Notes under the pieces: model-generated
Told to the model about the DNA's origin: nothing
What the model saw: the letters and a program-made list of their open reading frames with translations, nothing else
Databases searched by the model: none
Shown: positions 1-7,336 of the stretch, one piece after another
How positions within the stretch are numbered: position 1 is the first letter of the stretch
How the letters are laid out: each line of letters begins with the position of its first letter
NCBI RefSeq assembly: GCF_020711255.1
Contig: NZ_JAJFAW010000022.1
Coordinates: forward strand, 1 to 64,000
Direction of reading: 5' to 3'
Origin: Hymenobacter plasmatis
GTDB lineage: Bacteria > Bacteroidota > Bacteroidia > Cytophagales > Hymenobacteraceae
DNA: 64,000 nt
Program-made: the position numbers and the translations under genes

Positions 1-1
1 C

Positions 2-64
2 CTGGCCTTTGCTGGACTCATGCTCACCAAAGCGGCGACCCTTAATTTACTTGCAGGTGCATAA
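2..64 (+). CDS. C-terminal tail of an ORF entering from the left edge, possibly a transposase
   Basis: Reading from base 2, 20 codons are open and end in TAA at 62-64, giving LAFAGLMLTKAATLNLLAGA. The start lies outside the window. The short hydrophobic/alanine-rich tail resembles the ends of some DDE transposases from memory, but 20 residues cannot prove a family. The AT-rich surroundings and the neighbouring FkbM gene fit an acquired segment. It could also be chance. Confidence 0.3.
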   Translation: MAFAGLMLTKAATLNLLAGA

Positions 65-190
65 CACCGTCTAGTGGTTGATGATGGAACCGCTAGAAAA
101 AAAAGCGCGCTACTATGAAAATAGTTGCTTCTCACATCACGTGAGTATTCTAATGAACTCAATCATAAAAAGTCGGAGGATTTCCTGAAA

Positions 191-994
191 TCAAGGTGTT
201 AGTTTCTTTCCATAAACCCAATCGTCAATGTGTGGTATTCCAATTTGCTGAGACCAAGTTTCATAGCCGTACTGGTTGAGGTAATCATTCACCAGTTGTT
301 TGGTTCTGAAAAACTCATTTCCTTCCTCTGCATATCGAAAGTCATGACAGGCAATTGCCACGTTATGAATCGTTAATCTTGAATCTGCAAAGGCAGTTTT
401 CAAAAAACGCTCGGCACCTTCAATATTCACCTTAAGCAGGTCTATTTCCTTGATTGCATGGGATGCGCAAAACTCCTTGAATGGGATGCCGTCTACTTCG
501 TATACAGTGCCTTTGCTGATATTATTGAGTGAAGAAGATAAGTAGCTCGTCGGTGCATCGTCAATGCGTACTTTTTCTGTTATATTATTGATGGCCATAT
601 TATATGGCTCAACATTTGTGAATTTATTGAGTTTAACTACTTGATATAAAGTGTCATATACTTGCGGATTCGCCTCTATTGCATACACTTTTCCTAATTG
701 ACCAACTAGAGTTGTGTAAACGCAGGTCTCTTCGCCAAGTCCAGCTCCAATGTCAACTACGGTATCTCCCGGCTTGGGGGTGTAGTAGCGGCAACTAACT
801 CGGCGTACTTCTTGTGCTAAAACAGCTTCGGTAAGGTACCAATTGAAAGCTTCGGAAGCAATATGCATTCCACCTACATTATAGATGTAAAAGCGGCCAT
901 CTTTTATGATTTTTAGTGATTTTAAATTCTGCCCGTTGCGTATGTACCTAATTTTGCATAGTAGGAAAAGGGCATACTTATTCTGGATTTTCAT
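191..994 (-). CDS. FkbM family SAM-dependent methyltransferase
   Basis: A 267-residue protein with a class I SAM-binding core: VVDIGAGLGEET near residues 81-92 is motif I, and KVYAIEANPQVYDTL follows as the strand ending in the acidic ribose-binding residue. The later KEIDLLKVNIEGAE segment is the signature of FkbM-type O-methyltransferases, which often modify sugars in polysaccharide or secondary-metabolite clusters. No glycosyltransferases lie beside it here, so the substrate is unknown. Base composition is clearly more AT-rich than the genes to the right, and it sits next to a truncated ORF tail at the window edge, suggesting horizontal acquisition. The ATG at 992-994 is the only good start. 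The 183 bases to the next gene are AT-rich and hold no gene. Confidence 0.85.
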   Translation of the reverse strand: MKIQNKYALFLLCKIRYIRNGQNLKSLKIIKDGRFYIYNVGGMHIASEAFNWYLTEAVLAQEVRRVSCRYYTPKPGDTVVDIGAGLGEETCVYTTLVGQLGKVYAIEANPQVYDTLYQVVKLNKFTNVEPYNMAINNITEKVRIDDAPTSYLSSSLNNISKGTVYEVDGIPFKEFCASHAIKEIDLLKVNIEGAERFLKTAFADSRLTIHNVAIACHDFRYAEEGNEFFRTKQLVNDYLNQYGYETWSQQIGIPHIDDWVYGKKLTP

Positions 995-1177
995 AGTCCT
1001 TAAGCGAGATAAAATTTTCAGCGCCCTAAAGCCTTACCTGAATATAGAGTAGAGCTTAATTAAGTAACAGGGCACTATTTCTGGTAAGTAAGCTTTTTAT
1101 TCATGATAAAAGAAATTTTATCACTAAAAATTAATTCCTTTAAAAGTGTCCTTATAAAAGGCCATTTAATTATCTTC

Positions 1178-2161
1178 TTAACCTTCATTTGCATCCTTAG
1201 CCCACCGTTCCGCTTGCCACGCGGCTTGCTGCGCCGGTGTAAGGAAAGTCCAGGCCACGAGGCGGCTTTTTTTCTGGCCCTGGGCCATGTCGATGGTGCG
1301 TACGGCGGTGGCGCCGGCCGTTTTCAGGGCCCGGTACACCCCCGGTAGCGTTTCTTTTTTGGAGACCAACGACGTGTACCAGTAGCAGGAGCGGGGCCGC
1401 CGGCCGCTCTCCTGCACCATGCGCCGAATGAACGAAGCCTCGCCGCCCTCGCACCACAGCTCGTTGTTTTGCCCGCCAAAGTTCAGGGCCGGCCGGGGGC
1501 CGCGCGCGGTGCCGAGGTTGCTGGTTTTGCGCTGGCTGCCGGCCGTGGCCGCCGCGGCCGAGGCATGAAACGGCGGGTTGCACATGGTGAGGTCAAACAC
1601 CTCGCCGGCTTGGATGAGGCCGTCGAAAATGCGGGTGCGGGCGGGTTGCAGCCGGCACTCGATGGCGCCAGCCAGGCCGGGGTTGGCCGCCTCAATCTGC
1701 TGGGCAGCGCGCACGGCCACACCGTCCACATCGGAACCCACGAAGTGCCAGCCGTATTCGCGCCGGCCGATGATGGGGTAGATGCAGTTGGCGCCCACGC
1801 CCACGTCGAGCACCGTGATGTCTTCGCCGGGCGGCAGGGTGCCGCCGTTGCTTTCGGCCAACAAATCGGCCAGGTAATGCACATAATCGGCCCGGCCGGG
1901 GATGGGGGGGCACAAATAGCCCTTGGGAATGTCCCAGTGCTCGATGCCGTAGAACTGCCGCAGCAGGGCCCGGTTCAGGGCTTTCACAGCGGCGGGGTTG
2001 GCAAAATCAATCGACAGGTTGCCGTATTGGTTGGGCTGCACGAAGGGAGCCAGCTCAGGGCTGCGCTGGCTCAGCTGCGGGAAATCGTAGGGACCGCGGT
2101 GCGGGTTGCGCGGGTGCAGCTGGTCTTTTTCAGGAGCAGGAGCGGGGAGCGGTGTCTTCAT
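1178..2161 (-). CDS. rlmF: 23S rRNA (adenine(1618)-N(6))-methyltransferase RlmF
   Basis: A 327-residue enzyme predicted to methylate N6 of A1618 in 23S rRNA. The N-terminus has the family-typical LHPRNPHRGPYDF and the block IDFANPAAVKALNRALL. The SAM motif LDVGVGANC lies near residues 118-126 and the catalytic NPPF motif of N6-adenine methyltransferases near 195-198, followed by HAS as in E. coli RlmF. The frame opens further upstream at 2230, but I chose the ATG at 2161 because the protein homology begins there and a promoter -7 box (2182-2189) lies just upstream. It would be transcribed independently of the gene at 2227-3057. Confidence 0.93.
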   Translation of the reverse strand: MKTPLPAPAPEKDQLHPRNPHRGPYDFPQLSQRSPELAPFVQPNQYGNLSIDFANPAAVKALNRALLRQFYGIEHWDIPKGYLCPPIPGRADYVHYLADLLAESNGGTLPPGEDITVLDVGVGANCIYPIIGRREYGWHFVGSDVDGVAVRAAQQIEAANPGLAGAIECRLQPARTRIFDGLIQAGEVFDLTMCNPPFHASAAAATAGSQRKTSNLGTARGPRPALNFGGQNNELWCEGGEASFIRRMVQESGRRPRSCYWYTSLVSKKETLPGVYRALKTAGATAVRTIDMAQGQKKSRLVAWTFLTPAQQAAWQAERWAKDANEG

Positions 2162-2181
2162 AGGGCGGGGCGTTGGGACCG

Positions 2182-2189
2182 CAAAGGTA
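2182..2189 (-). promoter_or_regulatory. Bacteroidota-type -7 box for rlmF
   Basis: The minus strand reads TACCTTTG, matching the Bacteroidota consensus TAnnTTTG. It lies 21 bases upstream of the chosen rlmF ATG. No clear -33 TTG was found at the expected spacing. Confidence 0.45.
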
Positions 2190-2226
2190 CCGGCCTGGGC
2201 CGCCGCATGGGCCGGAGCGGCGTTTC

Positions 2227-3057
2227 TCAAACAGTTTTATATAAATACCAGCCGGCGCCCAGCGGCTTGAGCACGATAAGGTGGTCGGGGCTCATGGCCG
2301 GGAGCAGGGTGGCTTGCGGCTGGTAGAGCAGGCCCACGGTGCTGCTCACTTTGCCGCCGATGACGAACTCCAGACAGCTCTCGCAGCCGGTTTGGCCGCG
2401 CGTTACCTGGGCCAGGTACAGCTTGCGGAGCAGGGCGTGCACGGCTGGGTCGGCGTTGACAGTTTGCTCGGTGGTAGCAGCCGGACCGCTGGGTGCGAAG
2501 TACTTGCCGGCCTGCACGAGGCGCAGAACTTTCTGGAAATCGGCCCGGTTGCGGGCAAAATGCGCGGCGATGTCGGCGTCGGCGCTGGTCCACAGCCGGA
2601 GGTTGCCCAGGGTGAAGGCGTGGCTAGCGTCGGGGTGCTTCTGGTCGTACTCGGCTACGGCGGCCGGGGGCATGGCCGCGAGTAGCTCCACCATGGGCGG
2701 CCCGAGGTGCGTCATGGCCAGGTTGCGAATGGCCAGCAGCTTCCAGGCGCCGGCTTCTTTGCCGAAATGCAGGTAAAAGTCTTTGCGGTCTAGTGAGTCA
2801 CGTAGCTCCACGGCCACCACCGCGGTAGTGGAGCCCTGCTGCACCAGCTGGCACACGCGCTGCAGCCGCGCCGGAATTTGCTGGCCCAGGGTTTCGCGCT
2901 TGGCTTGGCCGGCGGCTTCGCAGCAGAGGTAGGCCTTCATGTCGGGCCAGCCGGCCGGGGCCACAAACTGCTCGGCAATCTGCAGGGGCTCGAGCGGCTG
3001 GAAGGCTAGCACCGTCCGGGGCAGCCACAAACACAGGACCAGGAAAAAGTGCTTCAT
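2227..3057 (-). CDS. Secreted protein of unknown function
   Basis: A 276-residue protein starting at MKHFFLVLCLWLPRTVLAFQ, a clear signal peptide; the open frame continues upstream to 3306 but those residues do not look like protein. The mature part contains cysteines near the N-terminus (YLCCEAAG) and a CESC pair in the C-terminal third. A central stretch DFYLHFGKEAGAWKLLAIRNLAM resembles the lipocalin/SnoaL-like beta pattern of small periplasmic domains, but I do not recognise a family. The gene is divergent from the S41 peptidase at 3167 (109 bases between starts) and lies just upstream of rlmF in the same orientation. Confidence 0.7.
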   Translation of the reverse strand: MKHFFLVLCLWLPRTVLAFQPLEPLQIAEQFVAPAGWPDMKAYLCCEAAGQAKRETLGQQIPARLQRVCQLVQQGSTTAVVAVELRDSLDRKDFYLHFGKEAGAWKLLAIRNLAMTHLGPPMVELLAAMPPAAVAEYDQKHPDASHAFTLGNLRLWTSADADIAAHFARNRADFQKVLRLVQAGKYFAPSGPAATTEQTVNADPAVHALLRKLYLAQVTRGQTGCESCLEFVIGGKVSSTVGLLYQPQATLLPAMSPDHLIVLKPLGAGWYLYKTV

Positions 3058-3166
3058 AAGTAAACCTAACCCCAAAACGGGGAGGTTTGATTCCGGTTCA
3101 ATATCAGTTCGGGTGGCAGGGCCGGGGTGGCTGCGTACTAAGGCAGGGCCTTGTTTCTTTGCCGCA

Positions 3167-4447
3167 ATGAAACCACGTATCTTGCTTTTACTGCTCGTTG
3201 GGCTGAGCCTGTTATTAAGTCCGGGCCAACTGGCGGCGCAGAAGGCGGCCCTCACACGCCAGCAGTACCAGCAGGACTTCGACTTTTTATGGAACACTGT
3301 CCGCACCGATTACTGCTACTTCACTAAGAAGCAAACGGACTGGGCGCAAGTGCGTGCCCTTTACCGCCCGCAGCTGGACACGCTCAGCAGCCGGAATTCC
3401 TTTGTCCGGCTGCTCGAAAACGCCCTGGCCGAGCTTTACGACAACCACGCCGGCCTGGGCACCAACAGGCTCGACTCGCGCCGCCTTGTGCCTTCTGGCA
3501 CCGACATCTGGGCGGAGTTTGTGAACGGCCAAGCCGTGGTGCAGGCCGTGCGCCCTGGGTTCGGGGCCGCGCGCAGCGGCGTGCGCCCGGGCATGGTGCT
3601 CACGGCCGTCAACGGTCAGGGCATCGATGCTGCCCTCCAGCCCTTCCTGCCCCGCACGCTGCGGCGACCCGATGCGGCGGCTCGCAACTTTGCCTTGCTC
3701 CAGCTGCTGGCCGGCGACCACCGCACCCCGCGCACCTGGAGCCTGCTGGCCAACGGCCGACCCTTTACCGCCCGTCCCGACAGTGCCGGAATGCTGCTAG
3801 AGCATATCGAATACCCCGCCCGGCTCGAAACCCGTCGCCTCGGTACCATCGGCTACATCAAAGTCAATAATTGCCTGTTTGATAATGGCCTCATTGCGCC
3901 CTTCGACAGCGCCCTGACGGCTCTCATGGGCACCCAGGGCTTGGTGCTCGACCTGCGCGAAACTCCCAGCGGGGGCAACTCTACGGTGGCACGAGCTATT
4001 ATGGGGCGCTTCATTGCCAAGGAGGGTCCGTACCAGCGGCACGAGCTGACGGGGGAAGAGGTGCAAACCGGTATCCGTCGCAGCTGGCTGGAACTCGTGG
4101 CTCCGCGCGGGCCTCGCTACACCGCTCCGATGGTGGTGCTGGTAGGCCGCTGGACGGGTAGCATGGGCGAGGGGCTGGCCATCGGCTTCGATGGCTTGGG
4201 CCGGGCCACGGTCGTCGGCACCGAAATGGCCCAGCTCAACGGCGCCATCTACTCCTACAGCTTGCCCAATTCGGGTATAGGCTTTAACATTCCCGCTGAG
4301 CGGCTCTTTCATGTGAAGGGCCAGCCCCGCGAAGACTTCCGGCCGCCCGTCTACGTCTACTTGAAATCGGCCGCGAAAAGCCAGGCAGCAGCGCAGGACC
4401 CGGTATTGGAACGGGCACTTGAGATGCTAGCGAAGCGCAAGAAATAA
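3167..4447 (+). CDS. S41 family (C-terminal processing/tricorn-like) serine peptidase
   Basis: A 426-residue exported protease. The signal peptide is MKPRILLLLLVGLSLLLSPG up to AAQ. A helical N-terminal domain is followed by a PDZ-like segment (QAVVQAVRPGFGAARSGVRPGMVLTAVNG, split by GxGAA turns). The S41 catalytic domain follows: GTIGYIKVNNC, then LVLDLRETPSGGN, and the nucleophile region GRWTGSMGEGLAIGF, where Ser in GSMGE is the predicted catalytic residue. The C-terminus has the family-typical GFNIPAERLFHVKGQPREDF. It probably trims envelope proteins; specificity cannot be told. The start at ATG 3167 places the signal peptide at the N-terminus; the open frame from 2939 lacks protein-like character. 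Confidence 0.87.
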   Translation: MKPRILLLLLVGLSLLLSPGQLAAQKAALTRQQYQQDFDFLWNTVRTDYCYFTKKQTDWAQVRALYRPQLDTLSSRNSFVRLLENALAELYDNHAGLGTNRLDSRRLVPSGTDIWAEFVNGQAVVQAVRPGFGAARSGVRPGMVLTAVNGQGIDAALQPFLPRTLRRPDAAARNFALLQLLAGDHRTPRTWSLLANGRPFTARPDSAGMLLEHIEYPARLETRRLGTIGYIKVNNCLFDNGLIAPFDSALTALMGTQGLVLDLRETPSGGNSTVARAIMGRFIAKEGPYQRHELTGEEVQTGIRRSWLELVAPRGPRYTAPMVVLVGRWTGSMGEGLAIGFDGLGRATVVGTEMAQLNGAIYSYSLPNSGIGFNIPAERLFHVKGQPREDFRPPVYVYLKSAAKSQAAAQDPVLERALEMLAKRKK

Positions 4448-4463
4448 GCAGGCCCAACAAGGC

Positions 4464-5471
4464 TTAGCGCCGGGGTGCGGGCCCTTTGCTGCGCCCGCCA
4501 GCGCCGGTTTTGCCTTTGGATGCGGGCCGGCTGCCGGTGGCGCTGGGGCCCTTGCTCTTGGGCCGCGCTGCTCCGCTGGGGCTGGCTTTGGCGGGGCGCT
4601 TGCCGGGGCCGGCGGCTTGGGCTTTGTCGGGGCGTGGGCCCCACCAGCCGTTGGCGGAGGGGTTCTTTTGCGTGGGCGGGCCAGACTTGGGGCGCCGGTC
4701 TACGGCCGGGGTCTTGGGGGCGCGCTTCACGCCCGAGGCGTCTTCGGTGCCGCTCGACTTTTCCACCATTTTCATGATGCCGGCCAGTTCGGGCGGGGTG
4801 AGCTCGCGCCAGTCGCCCACGGGCAGGCCTTTCAGGGTCACGTTCATGATGCGCACGCGCTCGAGCTTGGTTACTTCGTAGCCGAAGTGCTCCACCATGC
4901 GGCGAATCTGGCGATTCAGCCCTTGCACCAGCGTGATGCGGAAGATGTAGGGCGTCTCTTTCTGGATGAGGCAGGGCTTGGTGACGGTGCCCAGCATGGG
5001 AATGCCCTGGGCCATTTCCTCGAGCATGCGGTCGGAAAGGATGCGGTCCACCGTCACCACGTATTCCTTTTCGTGCTTGTTGCCAGCGCGTAGGATTTTG
5101 TTCACGATGTCGCCGTCGCTGGTCAGAAATATCAGCCCCGATGAGTCCTTGTCGAGCCGGCCGATGGGGAACACGCGGGCCGCGTGGTTCACGTAGTCCA
5201 CGATGTTGCCGCGCACGCCGGGCTCCGAGGTGCTGGTGATGCCCACCGGCTTGTTGAAGGCCAGGTACACGGCGTCTTCGGCCTGCTTGGGCTCCAGCTT
5301 GTGGCCGTTCACGGTCACGCGGTCGCGGGCACGCACCTGGTCGCCCACTCCGGCGGGCTTGCCGTTGATGAGCACCAGGCCCTGCTCGATGAACCGGTCG
5401 GCTTCGCGGCGCGAGCACAAGCCGCTTTCGCTGATGAATTTATTGAGGCGGGTGGAGGAGGCAAGGGGCAT
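4464..5471 (-). CDS. rluF: 23S rRNA pseudouridine synthase RluF-like
   Basis: A 335-residue RsuA/RluB/E/F family enzyme that converts uridine to pseudouridine in rRNA. Residues 1-60 form an S4 RNA-binding domain (TRLNKFISESGLCSRREADR). The catalytic motif GRLDKDSSGL contains the essential Asp at residue 107. KILRAGNKHEKEY and FRITLVQGLNRQIRRM match E. coli RluF closely, which modifies U2604 of 23S rRNA. The last hundred residues are a basic, low-complexity Lys/Arg/Pro/Gly tail absent from E. coli RluF, possibly an extra RNA-binding extension. The 3' end converges with the S41 peptidase, 16 bases away. Confidence 0.9.
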   Translation of the reverse strand: MPLASSTRLNKFISESGLCSRREADRFIEQGLVLINGKPAGVGDQVRARDRVTVNGHKLEPKQAEDAVYLAFNKPVGITSTSEPGVRGNIVDYVNHAARVFPIGRLDKDSSGLIFLTSDGDIVNKILRAGNKHEKEYVVTVDRILSDRMLEEMAQGIPMLGTVTKPCLIQKETPYIFRITLVQGLNRQIRRMVEHFGYEVTKLERVRIMNVTLKGLPVGDWRELTPPELAGIMKMVEKSSGTEDASGVKRAPKTPAVDRRPKSGPPTQKNPSANGWWGPRPDKAQAAGPGKRPAKASPSGAARPKSKGPSATGSRPASKGKTGAGGRSKGPAPRR

Positions 5472-5625
5472 CGGCGGACTGGGATAAGGCTAGCATAACG
5501 GGCTTTGGGCCGCAAGTTAGAAACTCCACCGCGGGCACTGCCCCGGCTAGGCTCGACGATAACCCCGCCCAACCCCGCCCGTTAGCCCAAGACATCCTTT
5601 TTCATCCTTATTGCTAACCCCCGCT

Positions 5626-6489
5626 ATGGCTAACCAACCCACCACCTTGCCCCCGCAGCACCAAAACCAGCAACCCGGCGTCGAGGCCGAAATGACGCCC
5701 ATGCCCATCTACATTCGCCCCAGCTACCGGGGCAGCGACAAGCTCTTGGGCAAAGTAGCCCTTATCACGGGCGGCGACTCCGGCATTGGCCGGGCCGTGG
5801 CCGTGCACTACGCCCGCGAGGGGGCCGACGTGGCCATCACCTACCTGCCCCAGGAGGAGCAGGACGCCTACGACACCCGCCAGCTGGTGGAAGCCGAAGG
5901 CCGCCGCTGCCTCACCCTGCCCGGCGACCTGCGCGACCCCAGCTACTGCCAGGACATCGTGGAGCGCACCGTGCAGGAATTGGGCCGGCTCAATATTGTG
6001 GTGAACAACGCCGCCGAGCAGTTCCCCAGCACCGACCTGGCGGAGATTACCGACCAGCAGTGGCGCGACACGTTCGACGTGAACTTCTTCTCGTTTGTGC
6101 GCGTGAGCCGGGCCGCGCTCAAGCACCTGAAAGCGGACGACTCCATCATCTGCACGTCCAGCATCAACGCCTACCGCGGCAACCAGCAGCTGCTCGACTA
6201 CTCGGCTACCAAAGGCGCCATCACGGTGTTTGTGCGCTCGCTGGCCCAGCAGCTGGCCGAGAAGAAAATCCGGGTCAACTCCGTAGCGCCCGGCCCCATC
6301 TGGACGCCGCTCATCCCGGCCAGCTTCCCGCCCGAGAAAGTGGGTACCTTCGGCAAAGACACCACCATGAAGCGCCCCGGCCAGCCCAGCGAAGTGGCCC
6401 CGGCCTACGTGTTTCTGGCCAGCGAAGACGCCTCGTACTTCACGGGCCAAACCCTGCATCCCAACGGGGGCGAAACCGTGAACACCTAA
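5626..6489 (+). CDS. SDR family oxidoreductase (YhdF/YdaD general-stress type)
   Basis: A 287-residue classical short-chain dehydrogenase with an N-terminal extension rich in Gln and Pro, typical of the stress-linked SDRs of Bacillus (YdaD/YhdF). The NAD(P) motif TGGDSGIG lies at residues 48-55, NNAAEQ follows at the usual position, and the catalytic Ser-Tyr-Lys is seen in ICTSSINAY and DYSATKGA. The C-terminus FTGQTLHPNGGETVN is conserved in this subgroup. The substrate is unknown. ATG 5626 is preferred over a TTG at 5611. A strong terminator follows at 6538-6585. Confidence 0.88.
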   Translation: MANQPTTLPPQHQNQQPGVEAEMTPMPIYIRPSYRGSDKLLGKVALITGGDSGIGRAVAVHYAREGADVAITYLPQEEQDAYDTRQLVEAEGRRCLTLPGDLRDPSYCQDIVERTVQELGRLNIVVNNAAEQFPSTDLAEITDQQWRDTFDVNFFSFVRVSRAALKHLKADDSIICTSSINAYRGNQQLLDYSATKGAITVFVRSLAQQLAEKKIRVNSVAPGPIWTPLIPASFPPEKVGTFGKDTTMKRPGQPSEVAPAYVFLASEDASYFTGQTLHPNGGETVNT

Positions 6490-6537
6490 AAATGTCCCAC
6501 AGTGCCTTTATAACCTCGACTTAAACCCAGCCGTATC

Positions 6538-6585
6538 AGCGGGTAGACACTGCAACATAGCAGTGTCTACCCGCTTACTTTTTTT
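6538..6585 (+). terminator. Perfect 15-bp stem intrinsic terminator
   Basis: Bases 6538-6552 pair perfectly with 6561-6575 around an 8-base loop, followed by a run of seven T ending at 6585. It terminates the SDR gene. It ends only 10 bases before the ATG of the next gene, so it may also lie in that gene's leader. Confidence 0.85.
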
Positions 6586-6595
6586 GCAATTCATC

Positions 6596-7258
6596 ATGAA
6601 TACCAAATTCCTCGGCCTGCTGCTCTTAGCTGCTACCCTCGGCACCGCCGCTTGCCGCCAAGAGAAAAAAGTGGAAACCACCACGACCGCACCCGTCACC
6701 GATGCCAATAGCGCAGGCATGACGGCCGACACCATGGCCGCGCACGACGATGCCCGCCGCATGGCCGCCCGGGTAGCCGAAGACCTCAAGCTCACCGATA
6801 CCGTGGTAGTGACCCGCATTGAAAAGACCTACTATACCCGCGGCCGCCGCCTCGGCGAACTGCAAACCCGCTACGCCAACGACACCCTGGGCCGCTACAC
6901 CGCCGTGCGCCAGGTAAATGACCAGGCCGACGAGGAGGTGCGCACCGCGCTGAACAATCCCGCGTACTACAACACCTACTCTTCCAACCGCGCCACCTAT
7001 GGCGAAGGCCCGTATTCGTTGGTGCCAGCCCAAGTGGCTCCCATCCGCACGGGCGTGCGCACCGGCAATGTCGGGCAGGGCTCGGGCATTAAAAAACTGG
7101 AACGTGAAAACGACGGCGACCGCAAGACCAAGTACGGCAACGGCGCCAAAGTGAAAGTGGATGACGACGGCTCCCGCAAAATCAAAATGGCCGACGGTAC
7201 GAAGGTGAAAGTGGACGAAAACGGCCACCGGACCGTGAAGAAGGGCCTGTTCAAGTAA
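6596..7258 (+). CDS. Lipoprotein with C-terminal charged tandem repeats
   Basis: A 220-residue predicted outer-membrane lipoprotein. The signal peptide LGLLLLAATLGTAAC ends in a lipobox, with Cys as the lipidated residue, followed by a Thr-rich linker. Residues around 45-120 are a charged helical region (RRMAARVAEDLKLTDTVVVTRIEKTYYTRGRRL), reminiscent of Spy/LTXXQ-like helical domains. The C-terminal 50 residues carry two repeats, KYGNGAKVKVDDDG and KMADGTKVKVDENG, which read as short beta repeats. The family is not recognised. The ATG at 6596 is chosen over an in-frame GTG at 6563 inside the terminator arm. Confidence 0.75.
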   Translation: MNTKFLGLLLLAATLGTAACRQEKKVETTTTAPVTDANSAGMTADTMAAHDDARRMAARVAEDLKLTDTVVVTRIEKTYYTRGRRLGELQTRYANDTLGRYTAVRQVNDQADEEVRTALNNPAYYNTYSSNRATYGEGPYSLVPAQVAPIRTGVRTGNVGQGSGIKKLERENDGDRKTKYGNGAKVKVDDDGSRKIKMADGTKVKVDENGHRTVKKGLFK

Positions 7259-7275
7259 GCCCGCTTTTAGCATTG

Positions 7276-7312
7276 AAAAAGCCCGCTCCTAGCTAGGAAC
7301 GGGCTTTTTTTG
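7276..7312. terminator. Bidirectional intrinsic terminator
   Basis: An A-tract, a GC-rich stem with one mismatch and a T-run lie between two converging genes (lipoprotein ending 7258 and the plug protein ending 7337). The symmetric A and T runs allow it to act on both strands. Confidence 0.85.
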
Positions 7313-7336
7313 TGGGTTTGCGGGGGCTTCGGTGGA

